Source: Bog-756 sp963845485
GTDB taxonomy: Bacteria > Actinomycetota > Acidimicrobiia > Acidimicrobiales > RAAP-2
Direction of reading: 5' to 3'
Length of the DNA stretch: 64,000 bases
Assembly: GCA_963845485.1 (NCBI GenBank)
Contig: CAWJSI010000013.1
Coordinates: forward strand, 186,001-250,000
The notes below the pieces were generated by a model. The model saw only the letters and a program-made list of their open reading frames with translations. It was not told the DNA's origin and searched no databases. The position numbers and the translations under genes are program-made. Shown here piece after piece: positions 8,085-16,385 of the stretch (position 1 is the first letter of the stretch; every line of letters starts with the position of its first letter).

Positions 8085-9191
8085 TCAGAGCACCCCGGTG
8101 AGCGCGCCTACCGGCATCCGGAGGTCGGCGAGCATCTGGAGGTCCTCGTCGGCTGATCGGCCGAGGGTGGTCAGGTAGTTGCCGACGATGAGGGCGTTGA
8201 TCCCTGAGGTCATCCCCAGAGCCTGCAGCTCGCGCAGGGTTACTTCCCGTCCGCCGGCGTATCGGAGAATGACGCCGGGGAGCCCCAGGCGGAACAGGGC
8301 GATCCACCGGATGGCCTCCCAGGCCGACACCGGCTGCTCGTCCCCGAGGGGTGTGCCCGGCCGCGGGTTCAAGAAGTTGAGTGGGACCTCGGTGGGGTCG
8401 AGCTCTTGGAGCTGGACCAACAGCTCCACCCGCTGGGCGTCGGACTCACCCATCCCGATGAGAGCGCCGCAGCACAGCTCCATGCCGTTCTCCCGGACCA
8501 GCCTGCAGGTGTCCTGACGCTCCTCCCAGGTGTGGGTGGTGACGACCTGGGGAAAGAACGAGCGTGAGGTCTCCAGGTTGTGGTTGTACCGGTGGACACC
8601 TCCCTCGGCGAACCGTTTGGCCTGGTCCTCGGTGAGGAGTCCGGCACTCACGGCCACGTTGAGCCCGGTCTTCTCGTGCACGACGGGCACGAGTTCGAGG
8701 ATCCGCTGCATGGTCCGCTCGTCGGGACCGCGGATGGCCAGCACGATGCAGAACTCCGAGGCCCCGGCGGCCTTGGTCTCCTCGGCCGCCCGGATCACCT
8801 CGTCGGTGTCGAGGAAAGGGGTGGCCTTCACCGGGGTGTCGAAGCGGGAGGACTGCGAGCAGAAGTGACAGTCCTCGGGGCAGCCACCCGTCTTGGCCGA
8901 CAGGATGCCCTCGACCTCGACTTCGGGACCACACCAGGCCAGTCGCACCTGGTGGGCGAGGGCGGCGAGCGAGGTCACCCACTCGTCGGGCAGAGCGGCG
9001 AGGGCGGCGAGCTCGCCCGCCGTGAGGAGCCGGCGCTCGTCCAACAGGGCGGTCCCGGCGGCAGCCAGGAGGTCCCGGGCGGCGGCCGAACCGATTGGCG
9101 GCCGTTCGGGCTCGGGGCGCCGGCCGGCACGGTTGGGCGCCGAGAGCGTCACGGTGGTACGGATGGGGGTGGCAGCGGTGTCGCCAGGCAT
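8085..9191 (-). CDS. bioB: Biotin synthase BioB
   Basis: 368 residues. Radical-SAM enzyme that inserts sulfur into dethiobiotin, the last step of biotin synthesis. The [4Fe-4S]/SAM motif is C104-PED-C108-HF-C111, preceded by EVEGILSAKTGG. SQSSRFDTPV, HRYNHNLETSRSFFP, ENGMELCCGALIGMGE, VPLNFLNPRPGTPL and LRYAGGREVTLRELQ are BioB landmarks. The start at 9191 is chosen because the upstream extension has no BioB similarity and crosses the divergent acyl-CoA dehydrogenase start. The first 35 residues are a poorly conserved extension. It forms an operon with bsaP. Confidence 0.95.
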   Translation of the reverse strand: MPGDTAATPIRTTVTLSAPNRAGRRPEPERPPIGSAAARDLLAAAGTALLDERRLLTAGELAALAALPDEWVTSLAALAHQVRLAWCGPEVEVEGILSAKTGGCPEDCHFCSQSSRFDTPVKATPFLDTDEVIRAAEETKAAGASEFCIVLAIRGPDERTMQRILELVPVVHEKTGLNVAVSAGLLTEDQAKRFAEGGVHRYNHNLETSRSFFPQVVTTHTWEERQDTCRLVRENGMELCCGALIGMGESDAQRVELLVQLQELDPTEVPLNFLNPRPGTPLGDEQPVSAWEAIRWIALFRLGLPGVILRYAGGREVTLRELQALGMTSGINALIVGNYLTTLGRSADEDLQMLADLRMPVGALTGVL

Positions 9192-9197
9192 GCCGTT

Positions 9198-9203
9198 ACG
9201 GTA
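9198..9203 (-). promoter_or_regulatory. Putative -10 element of bioB-bsaP
   Basis: TACCGT on the minus strand, 6 bases before the bioB ATG, in the 55-base gap to the divergent acyl-CoA dehydrogenase gene. It is compatible with leaderless transcription. No BioR- or BirA-type palindrome is evident. Confidence 0.4.
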
Positions 9204-9246
9204 GTTGGCCCGGGGAACCGAACGGAACACGGACTGGAGCACCACC

Positions 9247-10545
9247 ATGGCATGGGATTTCTCGACTGAGCCGGAGTTCGAACTACAGCTGGAGTGGATG
9301 CGCCAGTTCGTGCGGGATGAGATTTTCCCCCTGGAGACCCTCGATCTCAGCCATGAGGCGATGATGGAGGCGATCAAGCCCCTCCAAGAGGAGGTCAAGT
9401 CCCGGGAGCTGTGGGCTTCACACCTCCCCCCCGAGCTCGGGGGCGGTGGCTTCGGCCAGGTGAAGCTGGGGCTGATGCACGAGATCCTGGGCCAGACGCC
9501 CTACGGCCCGGTGGTGTTCGGCAACAATGCGCCCGACTCGGGCAACGCGGAACTGCTGGCCATCGGCATTGAATCCTCGGGGCGGGAGGAGCAGAAAGAG
9601 CAGTGGCTGCAGCCCCTGCTCGACGGGCGGATGCGCAGTGGGTTCTCCATGACCGAGCCGGGAGCGGGGGCGGACCCGACCATGATCTCCACCACCGCGG
9701 TGCGCGACGGTGACGAGTGGGTCATCGATGGGCACAAGTGGTTCACCACCAACGGCTCGGTGGCCGACTTCCTCATCGTGATGGCCGTGACCAACCCCGA
9801 TGTCCACCCCTACTCGGGCTGCTCCATGATCGTCGTGCCGGCCGACGCCCCCGGCGTCGAGATCGTCCGGGACGTGGCCACCATGGAAGACCCCGTCCAG
9901 CACTTCGGGAAGTTCGGCGGCCACGCCGAGATCATCTACCGCGAGGTGCGGGTCCCCTACGCAAACCTGGTTGGACTCGAGGGGGAGGGGTTCCTGCTGG
10001 CCCAGAAGCGCCTGGGGCCGGGCCGCATCCATCACTGCATGCGGTGGCTGGGCCAGTCCAAGCGGGCCTTCGACATGCTGTGCGAGCGGGCTGTGTCCCG
10101 CACCACCCACAAGTCGCTCCTGGCCGAGAAGCAGACCATCCAGAACTGGGTGGCCGACTCACTGGCCGAGATGACCGCGGCACGCCTCATGACCCTGTAC
10201 GCGGCGTGGAAGATGGACGAGCAGGGTGCCTCAGCGGCGCGGGTGGAGATCGCCATGATCAAGTACTACGGAGCCGGCGTCCTGTACAACGTCATCGACC
10301 GGGCCATTCAGATCCACGGGGCACTGGGCTTCTCCACCGACCTACCGCTCGAGTCGATGTACCGACACGCCCGGGCAGCCCGTATCTACGACGGACCCGA
10401 CGAGGTGCACAAGGTGACGGTGGCCCGCCAGACCTTGAAGGGGTACAAGCCTGTCGACGTCCCCACCGAGCACGTCCCCACCCGGCGGTCGGAGGCTGTG
10501 CAGCGGTTCGCCCACCTGCTTGATGTGGAGACCGCCGACCGCTGA
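9247..10545 (+). CDS. Acyl-CoA dehydrogenase family protein
   Basis: 432 residues. FAD-dependent oxidation of an acyl-CoA to the 2-enoyl-CoA. N-terminal helical domain (residues 1-130), middle strand domain with GFSMTEPGAGADPTMISTTA and WVIDGHKWFTTNGSVADFLI, and C-terminal helical domain with GFLLAQKRLGPGRIHHCMRW, RAIQIHGALGFSTDLPLESM and RIYDGPDEVHK. It matches the ACAD family including the flavin-binding IxGxxGxS-like C-terminal loop. ATG 9247 fits the family N-terminus better than the upstream GTG. The acyl substrate cannot be read from the sequence. Divergent from bioB. Confidence 0.92.
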   Translation: MAWDFSTEPEFELQLEWMRQFVRDEIFPLETLDLSHEAMMEAIKPLQEEVKSRELWASHLPPELGGGGFGQVKLGLMHEILGQTPYGPVVFGNNAPDSGNAELLAIGIESSGREEQKEQWLQPLLDGRMRSGFSMTEPGAGADPTMISTTAVRDGDEWVIDGHKWFTTNGSVADFLIVMAVTNPDVHPYSGCSMIVVPADAPGVEIVRDVATMEDPVQHFGKFGGHAEIIYREVRVPYANLVGLEGEGFLLAQKRLGPGRIHHCMRWLGQSKRAFDMLCERAVSRTTHKSLLAEKQTIQNWVADSLAEMTAARLMTLYAAWKMDEQGASAARVEIAMIKYYGAGVLYNVIDRAIQIHGALGFSTDLPLESMYRHARAARIYDGPDEVHKVTVARQTLKGYKPVDVPTEHVPTRRSEAVQRFAHLLDVETADR

Positions 10546-10612
10546 TCGCGGCGGCCACGGGCCGGCTGCGTCCCCACCAGGGTGATGGGCCAGGGTCCAG
10601 CACCTCGGCCGG

Positions 10613-10618
10613 TACCCT
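10613..10618 (+). promoter_or_regulatory. Putative -10 element before the second ABC-F gene
   Basis: TACCCT lies 9 bases before the GTG start at 10628, compatible with a leaderless or nearly leaderless mRNA. Confidence 0.35.
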
Positions 10619-10627
10619 GGTCGCCTC

Positions 10628-12427
10628 GTGGCCGTACTCGTCGATCTCCAGGATGTCTCGGTCAGACGGGTCGACCGGGTCCTGTTCCAGGACCTCTCCC
10701 TCACCATCGCGGACGGGGACCGGGTCGGCGTGGTGGGGATCAACGGGACGGGGAAGTCGACCCTGCTCCGGGTGGCTGCCGGCATCGACGCTCCTGACGA
10801 GGGTCGGGTTCTCCGGGGCCGCGAGTCCCAGGTCGGCTACCTCGAGCAGGTGCCCGAGCTTCCTCCCGGATCGGTCACCGAGGCCGTAGGGAAAGGGTGG
10901 GAAGCCGAGTCGGCGCTCGACCGCCTTGGGATGGGTGGCCATCTCGACGCCGCGGTCGCCACCCTCTCGGGGGGCCAGGCCAAACGGGTGGCCCTCGCCC
11001 GCGTGCTGGCTCGACCGGCTGACCTCTTGGTGCTGGACGAGCCCACCAACCATCTCGACCTGGCCGCGGTGGCGTGGCTGGAGCGCCAGCTGTCCAGCTG
11101 GCGTGGTGGACTGCTGCTCGTCACCCACGACCGCTACCTGCTCGACCGCGTGACCACGAGAATGGTGGAGCTCGACCGGGGACGGTCGTTCGTCCACGAC
11201 GGGGGCTACGGGTCCTACCTCGAGGCCCGGGCCGAGCGCGAGGAGCAGGCGGCCTCGGCCGAGACGTCCCGGCGGAACCTGGCCCGACGGGAACTGGCGT
11301 GGCTACGACGGGGGGCCCAAGCACGGTCACGCAAGCCGCAGGCGAGAGTGGATGCGGCTCGGCGTCTGATCGACGATCGCCCCGAGCCACCCGACCGGTC
11401 GACCGAGTTGGAGCTGGCCGCGGACACACCGCGCCTCGGCGACAAGGTCGTCGAGTGCCACGGAGTGGGCTTCCACTACGACACCGGACCGGCCGTGCTG
11501 CACGATGTGGATCTCGTGCTCGACCGGCGCGAGCGGCTGGGAGTCGTCGGCGCCAACGGCTCAGGGAAGTCCACCCTGATCGAACTCTTGGCCGGGCGCC
11601 GGCGGCCCACGTCGGGACGGATCGAAACCGGACCCACGGTGGTGATGGGTGTTTACGATCAGCAAGGGGCCGAGCTCGACCTCTCGGCCCGGGTGCAAGA
11701 CGTCGTGGCCGGGCCCCATCGCTCCCCGGGATCGTTGGCCGACATCGCCCTCATGAAGCGGTTCTGGTTCGCCGGGGAGCTGCCCTACGCCCGGGTGGGC
11801 ACGCTGTCGGGTGGCGAGCGCCGCAGGCTGCAACTCCTCGTGGTGCTGGCTCGTCAGCCCAACGTGCTCCTCCTCGACGAGCCGACCAACGACCTCGATC
11901 TCGACACGCTGCGTATTCTCGAGGACTTCGTCGAGGGGTGGCCAGGCGCTCTCGTAGTGGTCAGCCACGACCGGACCTTCCTCGAGCGGACCACTGAACG
12001 ACTGGTCTCGGTCGAGGAGGGCGGCTCGGTGGCCGCGGTGGCCGGTGGCGTCGGGGCCTGGGTGGCGCGGATGGAGGACGGAGGGACCGCGGCGGGGAGG
12101 GTGGGGGGCGACCTCAGGAGGCCTCGAATCCCAGGGGGCGCACCCGATCCCGTCGGTCGAGGGCCGACCGGCGGACCCGATGGCCCGGTTCAGGCGGCGG
12201 CCGAGGGGACGGGCGGACCGCCGTTGGGCCGGCGACTGCGGGAGACCGAAAAAGAGATGACCAGGCGACAGCGGGAGCGGGACAGGATCACCGAGTCACT
12301 GGCGGCGACGGCGGACCATAAGGAGTTGACCAGGCTCGGTGCCGAGCTGGCCGAGGCCCAACTGGCACTCGACGAAGTGGAGGAGCGTTGGCTCGCCCTG
12401 GCCGAAGAGGCCGAGGGGCGGAGCTGA
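10628..12427 (+). CDS. ABC-F family ATPase, Uup-like
   Basis: 599 residues from a GTG. Domain 1: GINGTGKST (37-45), TLSGGQAKRVALA, LLVLDEPTNHLDL and LLVTHDRYLLDRV. The interdomain linker is Arg-rich (RRNLARRELAWLRRGAQARS). Domain 2: GANGSGKST, TLSGGERRRLQLL, VLLLDEPTNDLDLDTLRIL. A low-complexity Gly/Pro stretch (about 490-530) leads to a C-terminal coiled coil (about 535-599: LRETEKEMTRRQRERDRI, LTRLGAELAEAQLALDEVEE). That is the Uup hallmark, linked to DNA and ribosome binding. Probable roles are ribosome rescue or assembly and stability of repeated DNA. Separate from the first ABC-F gene. Confidence 0.9.
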   Translation: MAVLVDLQDVSVRRVDRVLFQDLSLTIADGDRVGVVGINGTGKSTLLRVAAGIDAPDEGRVLRGRESQVGYLEQVPELPPGSVTEAVGKGWEAESALDRLGMGGHLDAAVATLSGGQAKRVALARVLARPADLLVLDEPTNHLDLAAVAWLERQLSSWRGGLLLVTHDRYLLDRVTTRMVELDRGRSFVHDGGYGSYLEARAEREEQAASAETSRRNLARRELAWLRRGAQARSRKPQARVDAARRLIDDRPEPPDRSTELELAADTPRLGDKVVECHGVGFHYDTGPAVLHDVDLVLDRRERLGVVGANGSGKSTLIELLAGRRRPTSGRIETGPTVVMGVYDQQGAELDLSARVQDVVAGPHRSPGSLADIALMKRFWFAGELPYARVGTLSGGERRRLQLLVVLARQPNVLLLDEPTNDLDLDTLRILEDFVEGWPGALVVVSHDRTFLERTTERLVSVEEGGSVAAVAGGVGAWVARMEDGGTAAGRVGGDLRRPRIPGGAPDPVGRGPTGGPDGPVQAAAEGTGGPPLGRRLRETEKEMTRRQRERDRITESLAATADHKELTRLGAELAEAQLALDEVEERWLALAEEAEGRS

Positions 12428-12483
12428 CCACGACCGCCCGCGTGCCGGGAGGCCGCGCGGATCGACGCCGGGCCGGAGTCGGC

Positions 12484-13185
12484 TCAGGCCAAGCGGGGCC
12501 GCCTCGAGGGCCCGACCCGCCGGTCCGGGCGGCGCCGTCCGGAGAGTTCGTTACCCACGGCCCAGGGAATGTGGGCCAATGCGTCGACGACCAGGACCGC
12601 ACCCACGCCAACCGCTACGCCACCGAGGGCATCGGTAGGGAAGTGCCACCGCAGAACGATGACGGCGGCACACACCCCCACCGTTGCCGCCGCCCCTACT
12701 AACGCGACCAACGGGCGCACCATCGCAGGTGCTACCAGGGTGAGCGCGGTCATGAGCGCCGCCGCGGCGGCCACTGTTCCCGACGGGTAGGAGGCCGCTC
12801 CGGTGATCCCTATGTGGCGGCCCACCAACGGCTTGGCCAGGTCTTCGACGATGAGCACGGCGAGTAGGGGAGCGGCGGCACAGGCCACGGCTCTGACCCA
12901 GTCTCGGAACACGCCGGCAGCGAACACCACCGACACCCCGACGATCAGGGCCGGCAGCGATCCGAGGACGACCAGGGCGCTGGCCCAGTGGGCACCGGCC
13001 TCGGCGGGCAGCGCCCTGTACCCCCAGAGGTCCAGGCGGTTCGGCCATGGCCGGTGCACGAAAGCCAGGCCGGCGACGGCCGCCAGGGTGAGGGCGGCGA
13101 TGCCCACCACCAGCTGGAGGGCTGTCCCACCCAGGGTGGCGCGGCCGGGTCCACCACGAGGGGCGGTCGTCGCTCGTTTGCCCAC
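12484..13185 (-). CDS. PAP2-superfamily membrane protein, degenerate active site
   Basis: 233 residues from GTG 13185, with about six hydrophobic helices. The layout is PAP2: EDLAKPLVGRHIGITG (motif 1 region), SYPSGTVAAAAALM (motif 2) and VLRWHFPTDALGGVAVG (motif 3). In active PAP2 phosphatases motif 1 is KX6RP, motif 2 is PSGH and motif 3 is SRX5HX3D. Here the RP is lost, the PSGH His is Thr and the SR pair is missing; only the motif 3 His and Asp remain. The protein is therefore probably not a normal phosphatase. It converges on the second ABC-F gene. Confidence 0.75.
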   Translation of the reverse strand: MGKRATTAPRGGPGRATLGGTALQLVVGIAALTLAAVAGLAFVHRPWPNRLDLWGYRALPAEAGAHWASALVVLGSLPALIVGVSVVFAAGVFRDWVRAVACAAAPLLAVLIVEDLAKPLVGRHIGITGAASYPSGTVAAAAALMTALTLVAPAMVRPLVALVGAAATVGVCAAVIVLRWHFPTDALGGVAVGVGAVLVVDALAHIPWAVGNELSGRRRPDRRVGPSRRPRLA

Positions 13186-13191
13186 GGAACG

Positions 13192-13197
13192 AGGCTA
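13192..13197 (-). promoter_or_regulatory. Putative -10 element of the PAP2-like gene
   Basis: TAGCCT on the minus strand, 6 bases before the GTG start at 13185; a leaderless arrangement. Confidence 0.35.
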
Positions 13198-13242
13198 TGG
13201 GGCCCTGGCCCCGATGTCAGCGCGAGGGTACCGACAGCCGGC

Positions 13243-13614
13243 TCAACTGCTCGGTTCGTCATCGAGGCTGCGGTCGGCAGGGGTGGCGTTGACGGCCTGG
13301 CCGGTCACCCCGAGCAGCTTCGCCATCTTCAGGTGGTGTTCTTCGAGTCGGCTGTCGATCCGCTTCTCGTGCTCCTCCAGCTGCAGGCGTTGGGCCTCCA
13401 GCAGGGATTCACGGCGGATGTCGGTGACGATGTAGCCGCCGACCAGGGCGATGGGCAGCCACACGAACGACACGTAGAGGTTCGGACCATCGGTGGACTG
13501 ATCGAGAGGCCACCAGTCACCGTGGAGCCGGTGCCAACCGAAGAGGAGTCCGAACACGACGAAGTACAGCACCAAGAACCCCATCAGCAACAGGACCTTC
13601 GTGAGGTGTTTCAC
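13243..13614 (-). CDS. Two-helix membrane protein with C-terminal coiled coil, unknown function
   Basis: 123 residues from GTG 13614, chosen because a GAGGAG ribosome site precedes it by 6 bases; an upstream ATG at 13680 is in frame but weakly supported. Helix 1 is about residues 6-24 (KVLLLMGFLVLYFVVFGLLF) and helix 2 about 45-61 (LYVSFVWLPIALVGGYIVTD). A charged helical tail (EAQRLQLEEHEKRIDSRLEEH) is likely a coiled coil, then an acidic end. No family is recognised. It lies between the PAP2-like and enoyl-CoA hydratase genes, all leftward. Confidence 0.6.
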   Translation of the reverse strand: MKHLTKVLLLMGFLVLYFVVFGLLFGWHRLHGDWWPLDQSTDGPNLYVSFVWLPIALVGGYIVTDIRRESLLEAQRLQLEEHEKRIDSRLEEHHLKMAKLLGVTGQAVNATPADRSLDDEPSS

Positions 13615-13705
13615 CGCGCGCTCCTCATCCGGTGGCGGGCCGCAGCTGAGCACCTCGGCCGACTGTGCACAGCCTGGCACCCCGGCTGTGGGCCGCGGTG
13701 GACGG

Positions 13706-14563
13706 CTAGGGGTCGGGCAGTCCCCTGGTGGCCAGGTCGCCGAAGACCGGTGACCGTTTTTCTCGCAGGGCGGCCACGCCCTCGCGGTAGTCGGGACCGG
13801 CCATCATGGGATCGATGAGGGATTCGGCCGTCCGGACCGACTCGGCCGCAGTCAGGTGGAACGCCTCGTAGACCTGGCGCTTGGAGACAGCCATCGAAGC
13901 CGGCGACACGGCGGTGGCCAAGGTCCGGGCGTACTCGCCCACGGTCCGGCTCAGCTGGTCACCGGGGACCACCGCGTTGACCAGGCCCAGGTCGAGCGCC
14001 TCCTCGGCGCTGAATGTCCGGCTGGACAGGACCAGGTCCAGGGCGCGGGGTAGGCCGATGAGCTTGGGTAGGAGCCAGGCGAGACCGAAGGCGCACGGGA
14101 GACCCAGGCGGCCGTGCGCGGTGGTGAGCTTGGCCCCAGCGGCGGCGAACCGGAGATCGCAGTAGCACGCCAGGGCGAAGCCGATGCCGGCCGCCGGTCC
14201 GTTGATGGCGGCGATGATGGGCTTTCCCACCCCGAAGTGGTAGGCGAGCTCAGCGTCGAACTCCGGTCGGACGCCGTAGCCGGGCCGGTCGAGGTGGTCA
14301 CCGTCCCAGGAGCGGTACGCGCCCCGTTCGACGTGGCCGGCCAGGTCCTCGGATTCCGCGCCGGCGCAGAAGCCACGGCCGGACCCCGTCACCACGATGA
14401 CCCGTACGCCGGGGTCTTCGGCGGCAGCCAGCAGGCACGACCGGTACTCGGCGTTCATCTGCGCCGTCCAGGCGTTGAGCCGCTCGGGACGGTGGAGCGT
14501 AATGGTGGCCACCCGGTCGTCGACGTCGTAGCGCGTGACCTCGAGGTCCGACGGTCGGCCCAT
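13706..14563 (-). CDS. Enoyl-CoA hydratase/isomerase family protein
   Basis: 285 residues. Crotonase fold acting on acyl-CoA thioesters. RVATITLHRPERLNAW (oxyanion strand 1), VIVVTGSGRGFCAGAESEDL (CoA-binding/oxyanion loop), KPIIAAINGPAAGIGFALAC (second oxyanion loop), RLGLPCAFGLAWLLPKLIGL and AEEALDLGLVNAVVP follow the usual order. The catalytic Glu positions of true hydratases (G-x-x-P-E region) read RLGLPCAF, without Glu, so this may be an isomerase or another crotonase activity. ATG 14563 matches the family start. It is downstream of ahcY, with a 67-base gap. Confidence 0.88.
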   Translation of the reverse strand: MGRPSDLEVTRYDVDDRVATITLHRPERLNAWTAQMNAEYRSCLLAAAEDPGVRVIVVTGSGRGFCAGAESEDLAGHVERGAYRSWDGDHLDRPGYGVRPEFDAELAYHFGVGKPIIAAINGPAAGIGFALACYCDLRFAAAGAKLTTAHGRLGLPCAFGLAWLLPKLIGLPRALDLVLSSRTFSAEEALDLGLVNAVVPGDQLSRTVGEYARTLATAVSPASMAVSKRQVYEAFHLTAAESVRTAESLIDPMMAGPDYREGVAALREKRSPVFGDLATRGLPDP

Positions 14564-14630
14564 CAGCGCAGCCGCGCCGGATCCAGCCCCGGAGCCATGA
14601 TGCCGAGCTCGCCTGGTGCCCGGATCGACC

Positions 14631-16076
14631 TCAGTAGCGGTAGGTATCCGGCTTGTACGGACCGTCCACGTCGACACCGATGTATTCGGCCTGCTCCTTG
14701 GTGAGGGTGGTCAGTCGTACGCCCAGGGCGTCGAGGTGGAGTCGGGCCACCTTCTCGTCGAGGTGCTTGGGGAGCACGTACACCTTGTTCTCGTACTGGT
14801 CGGCGTTGTTGAACAGCTCCATCTGGGCCATGGTCTGGTTGGTGAAGGAGTTGGACATCACGAAGCTGGGGTGACCGGTGGCATTGCCCAGGTTGAGCAG
14901 CCGACCCTCGGACAGCACGATGACCGCGTGGCCGTCGGGGAAGACCCACTTGTCCACCTGGGGCTTGATGTTCACGCGGGTCACCCCGTCGATCTTCATC
15001 AGTCCGGCCATGTCGATTTCGTTGTCGAAGTGACCGATGTTCCCCACGATGGCCTGGTGCTTCATCTTCTCCATGTCGGCGGCGGTGATGACATCCTTGT
15101 TGCCGGTCGTCGTCACGAAGATGTCGGCGGTGTCCACGACGTCTTCGAGCGTGGCCACCTGGTAGCCCTCCATGGCCGCCTGCAGGGCGCAGATGGGATC
15201 CACCTCGGTCACCACCACCCGGGCCCCCTGGCCCCGCAGCGACTCGGCACAGCCCTTGCCCACGTCGCCGTAACCGCAGACCACAGCCACCTTGCCGCCG
15301 ATGAGCACGTCGGTGGCCCGGTTGATCCCGTCGATGAGCGAGTGCCGACAGCCGTACTTGTTGTCGAACTTCGACTTGGTGACCGCATCGTTCACGTTGA
15401 TGGCGGCGAACAAGAGCTCACCGGCCTGCTCCATCTCATTCAGTCGGTGCACCCCGGTGGTCGTCTCCTCGGAGACTCCCTTGATCCCGTTGGCGATGGC
15501 CGTCCACCGGTTGGGGTCCTCGGTGAGGCTCCGGGTCAGCACCTGGAGGACCACCCCGAACTCCTCGGAGTCGGCCGTGGACGGATCGGGCACTGTGCCG
15601 AGCTTCTCGTACTCGACCCCCTTGTGCACGAGCAAGGTGGCATCGCCGCCGTCGTCGAGGATCATGGTCGGACCCTGCTCGGGCCACAGCAGGGCTTGCT
15701 CGGTGCACCACCAGTACTCCTCCAGGCTTTCGCCCTTCCAGGCGAAGACCGGAACGCCTGACGGCTTGTCCACGGTGCCGTTCGGGCCCACGGCCACGGC
15801 GGCGGCGGCATGGTCCTGGGTCGAGAAGATGTTGCAGCTCGCCCAGCGAACCTCGGCGCCGAGGGCAGTCAGCGTCTCGATCAGCACTGCGGTCTGGATG
15901 GTCATATGGAGTGATCCGGTGATCCGGGCGCCGGCTAGGGGCTTCTCTGACCCGTGCTCGGCCCGCATGGCCATCAGCCCGGGCATCTCGTGCTCGGCCA
16001 ACTCGATCTCCTTGCGGCCGAACTCGGCGAGGGAGAGGTCGGCCACTTTGAAGTCGGAGGTCTGGGTGGGCGTCAT
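14631..16076 (-). CDS. ahcY: Adenosylhomocysteinase
   Basis: 481 residues. Hydrolyses S-adenosylhomocysteine to adenosine and homocysteine, in the cytosol, using bound NAD+. KPLAGARITGSLHMTIQTAV, ASCNIFSTQDHAAAA, NVNDAVTKSKFDNKYG (catalytic Lys/Asp), VVCGYGDVGKGCAESL (NAD fold), GNIGHFDNEIDM and the C-terminal VDGPYKPDTYRY are diagnostic. The start at 16076 has AAGGAG 6 bases upstream. Together with metX and metY nearby it covers homocysteine recycling. The leader shows no clear SAH riboswitch. Confidence 0.97.
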   Translation of the reverse strand: MTPTQTSDFKVADLSLAEFGRKEIELAEHEMPGLMAMRAEHGSEKPLAGARITGSLHMTIQTAVLIETLTALGAEVRWASCNIFSTQDHAAAAVAVGPNGTVDKPSGVPVFAWKGESLEEYWWCTEQALLWPEQGPTMILDDGGDATLLVHKGVEYEKLGTVPDPSTADSEEFGVVLQVLTRSLTEDPNRWTAIANGIKGVSEETTTGVHRLNEMEQAGELLFAAINVNDAVTKSKFDNKYGCRHSLIDGINRATDVLIGGKVAVVCGYGDVGKGCAESLRGQGARVVVTEVDPICALQAAMEGYQVATLEDVVDTADIFVTTTGNKDVITAADMEKMKHQAIVGNIGHFDNEIDMAGLMKIDGVTRVNIKPQVDKWVFPDGHAVIVLSEGRLLNLGNATGHPSFVMSNSFTNQTMAQMELFNNADQYENKVYVLPKHLDEKVARLHLDALGVRLTTLTKEQAEYIGVDVDGPYKPDTYRY

Positions 16077-16385
16077 GGTGGCTCCTTGGCTGTGGCCTGC
16101 CCGCTCGGGCGGCCGGGTGGCTGGCACGGAACGTCGTTCCCGCGCCGGCCGGATCCGGGGCCGACTGCACACCATCGAGTGGTGGCCGTGCCCCAGCGCC
16201 GACCTGGGCATCGTAGCCGAACAGGTCGCCAGGACCCCAGTGAGACGCTGAGGGCAGGCCTGGTGGCCGGCGCCTCGATGCGCGTCCCGGGGGCCGGTGC
16301 GACCCATTACGACCGGGCGGAGAGACACCCATGGGCCTTGGGGCCTACCCCGGCCGGACCGGTACCATCAGATGGTGGATCGATC
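16077..16385. other. Intergenic region between divergent ahcY and pirin genes
   Basis: 309 bases without a convincing ORF. It must hold both promoters. A TACCAT hexamer at 16363-16368 within a CCATC-A-GATGG palindrome (16365-16375) precedes the pirin start. On the ahcY side only GC-rich sequence with short inverted repeats is seen and I could not fit the SAH riboswitch consensus. Confidence 0.5.

Noticed and set aside
16077..16260. Possible SAH riboswitch in the ahcY leader.
   Set aside because: I could not fit the conserved core or pseudoknot; only generic GC-rich hairpins are present.
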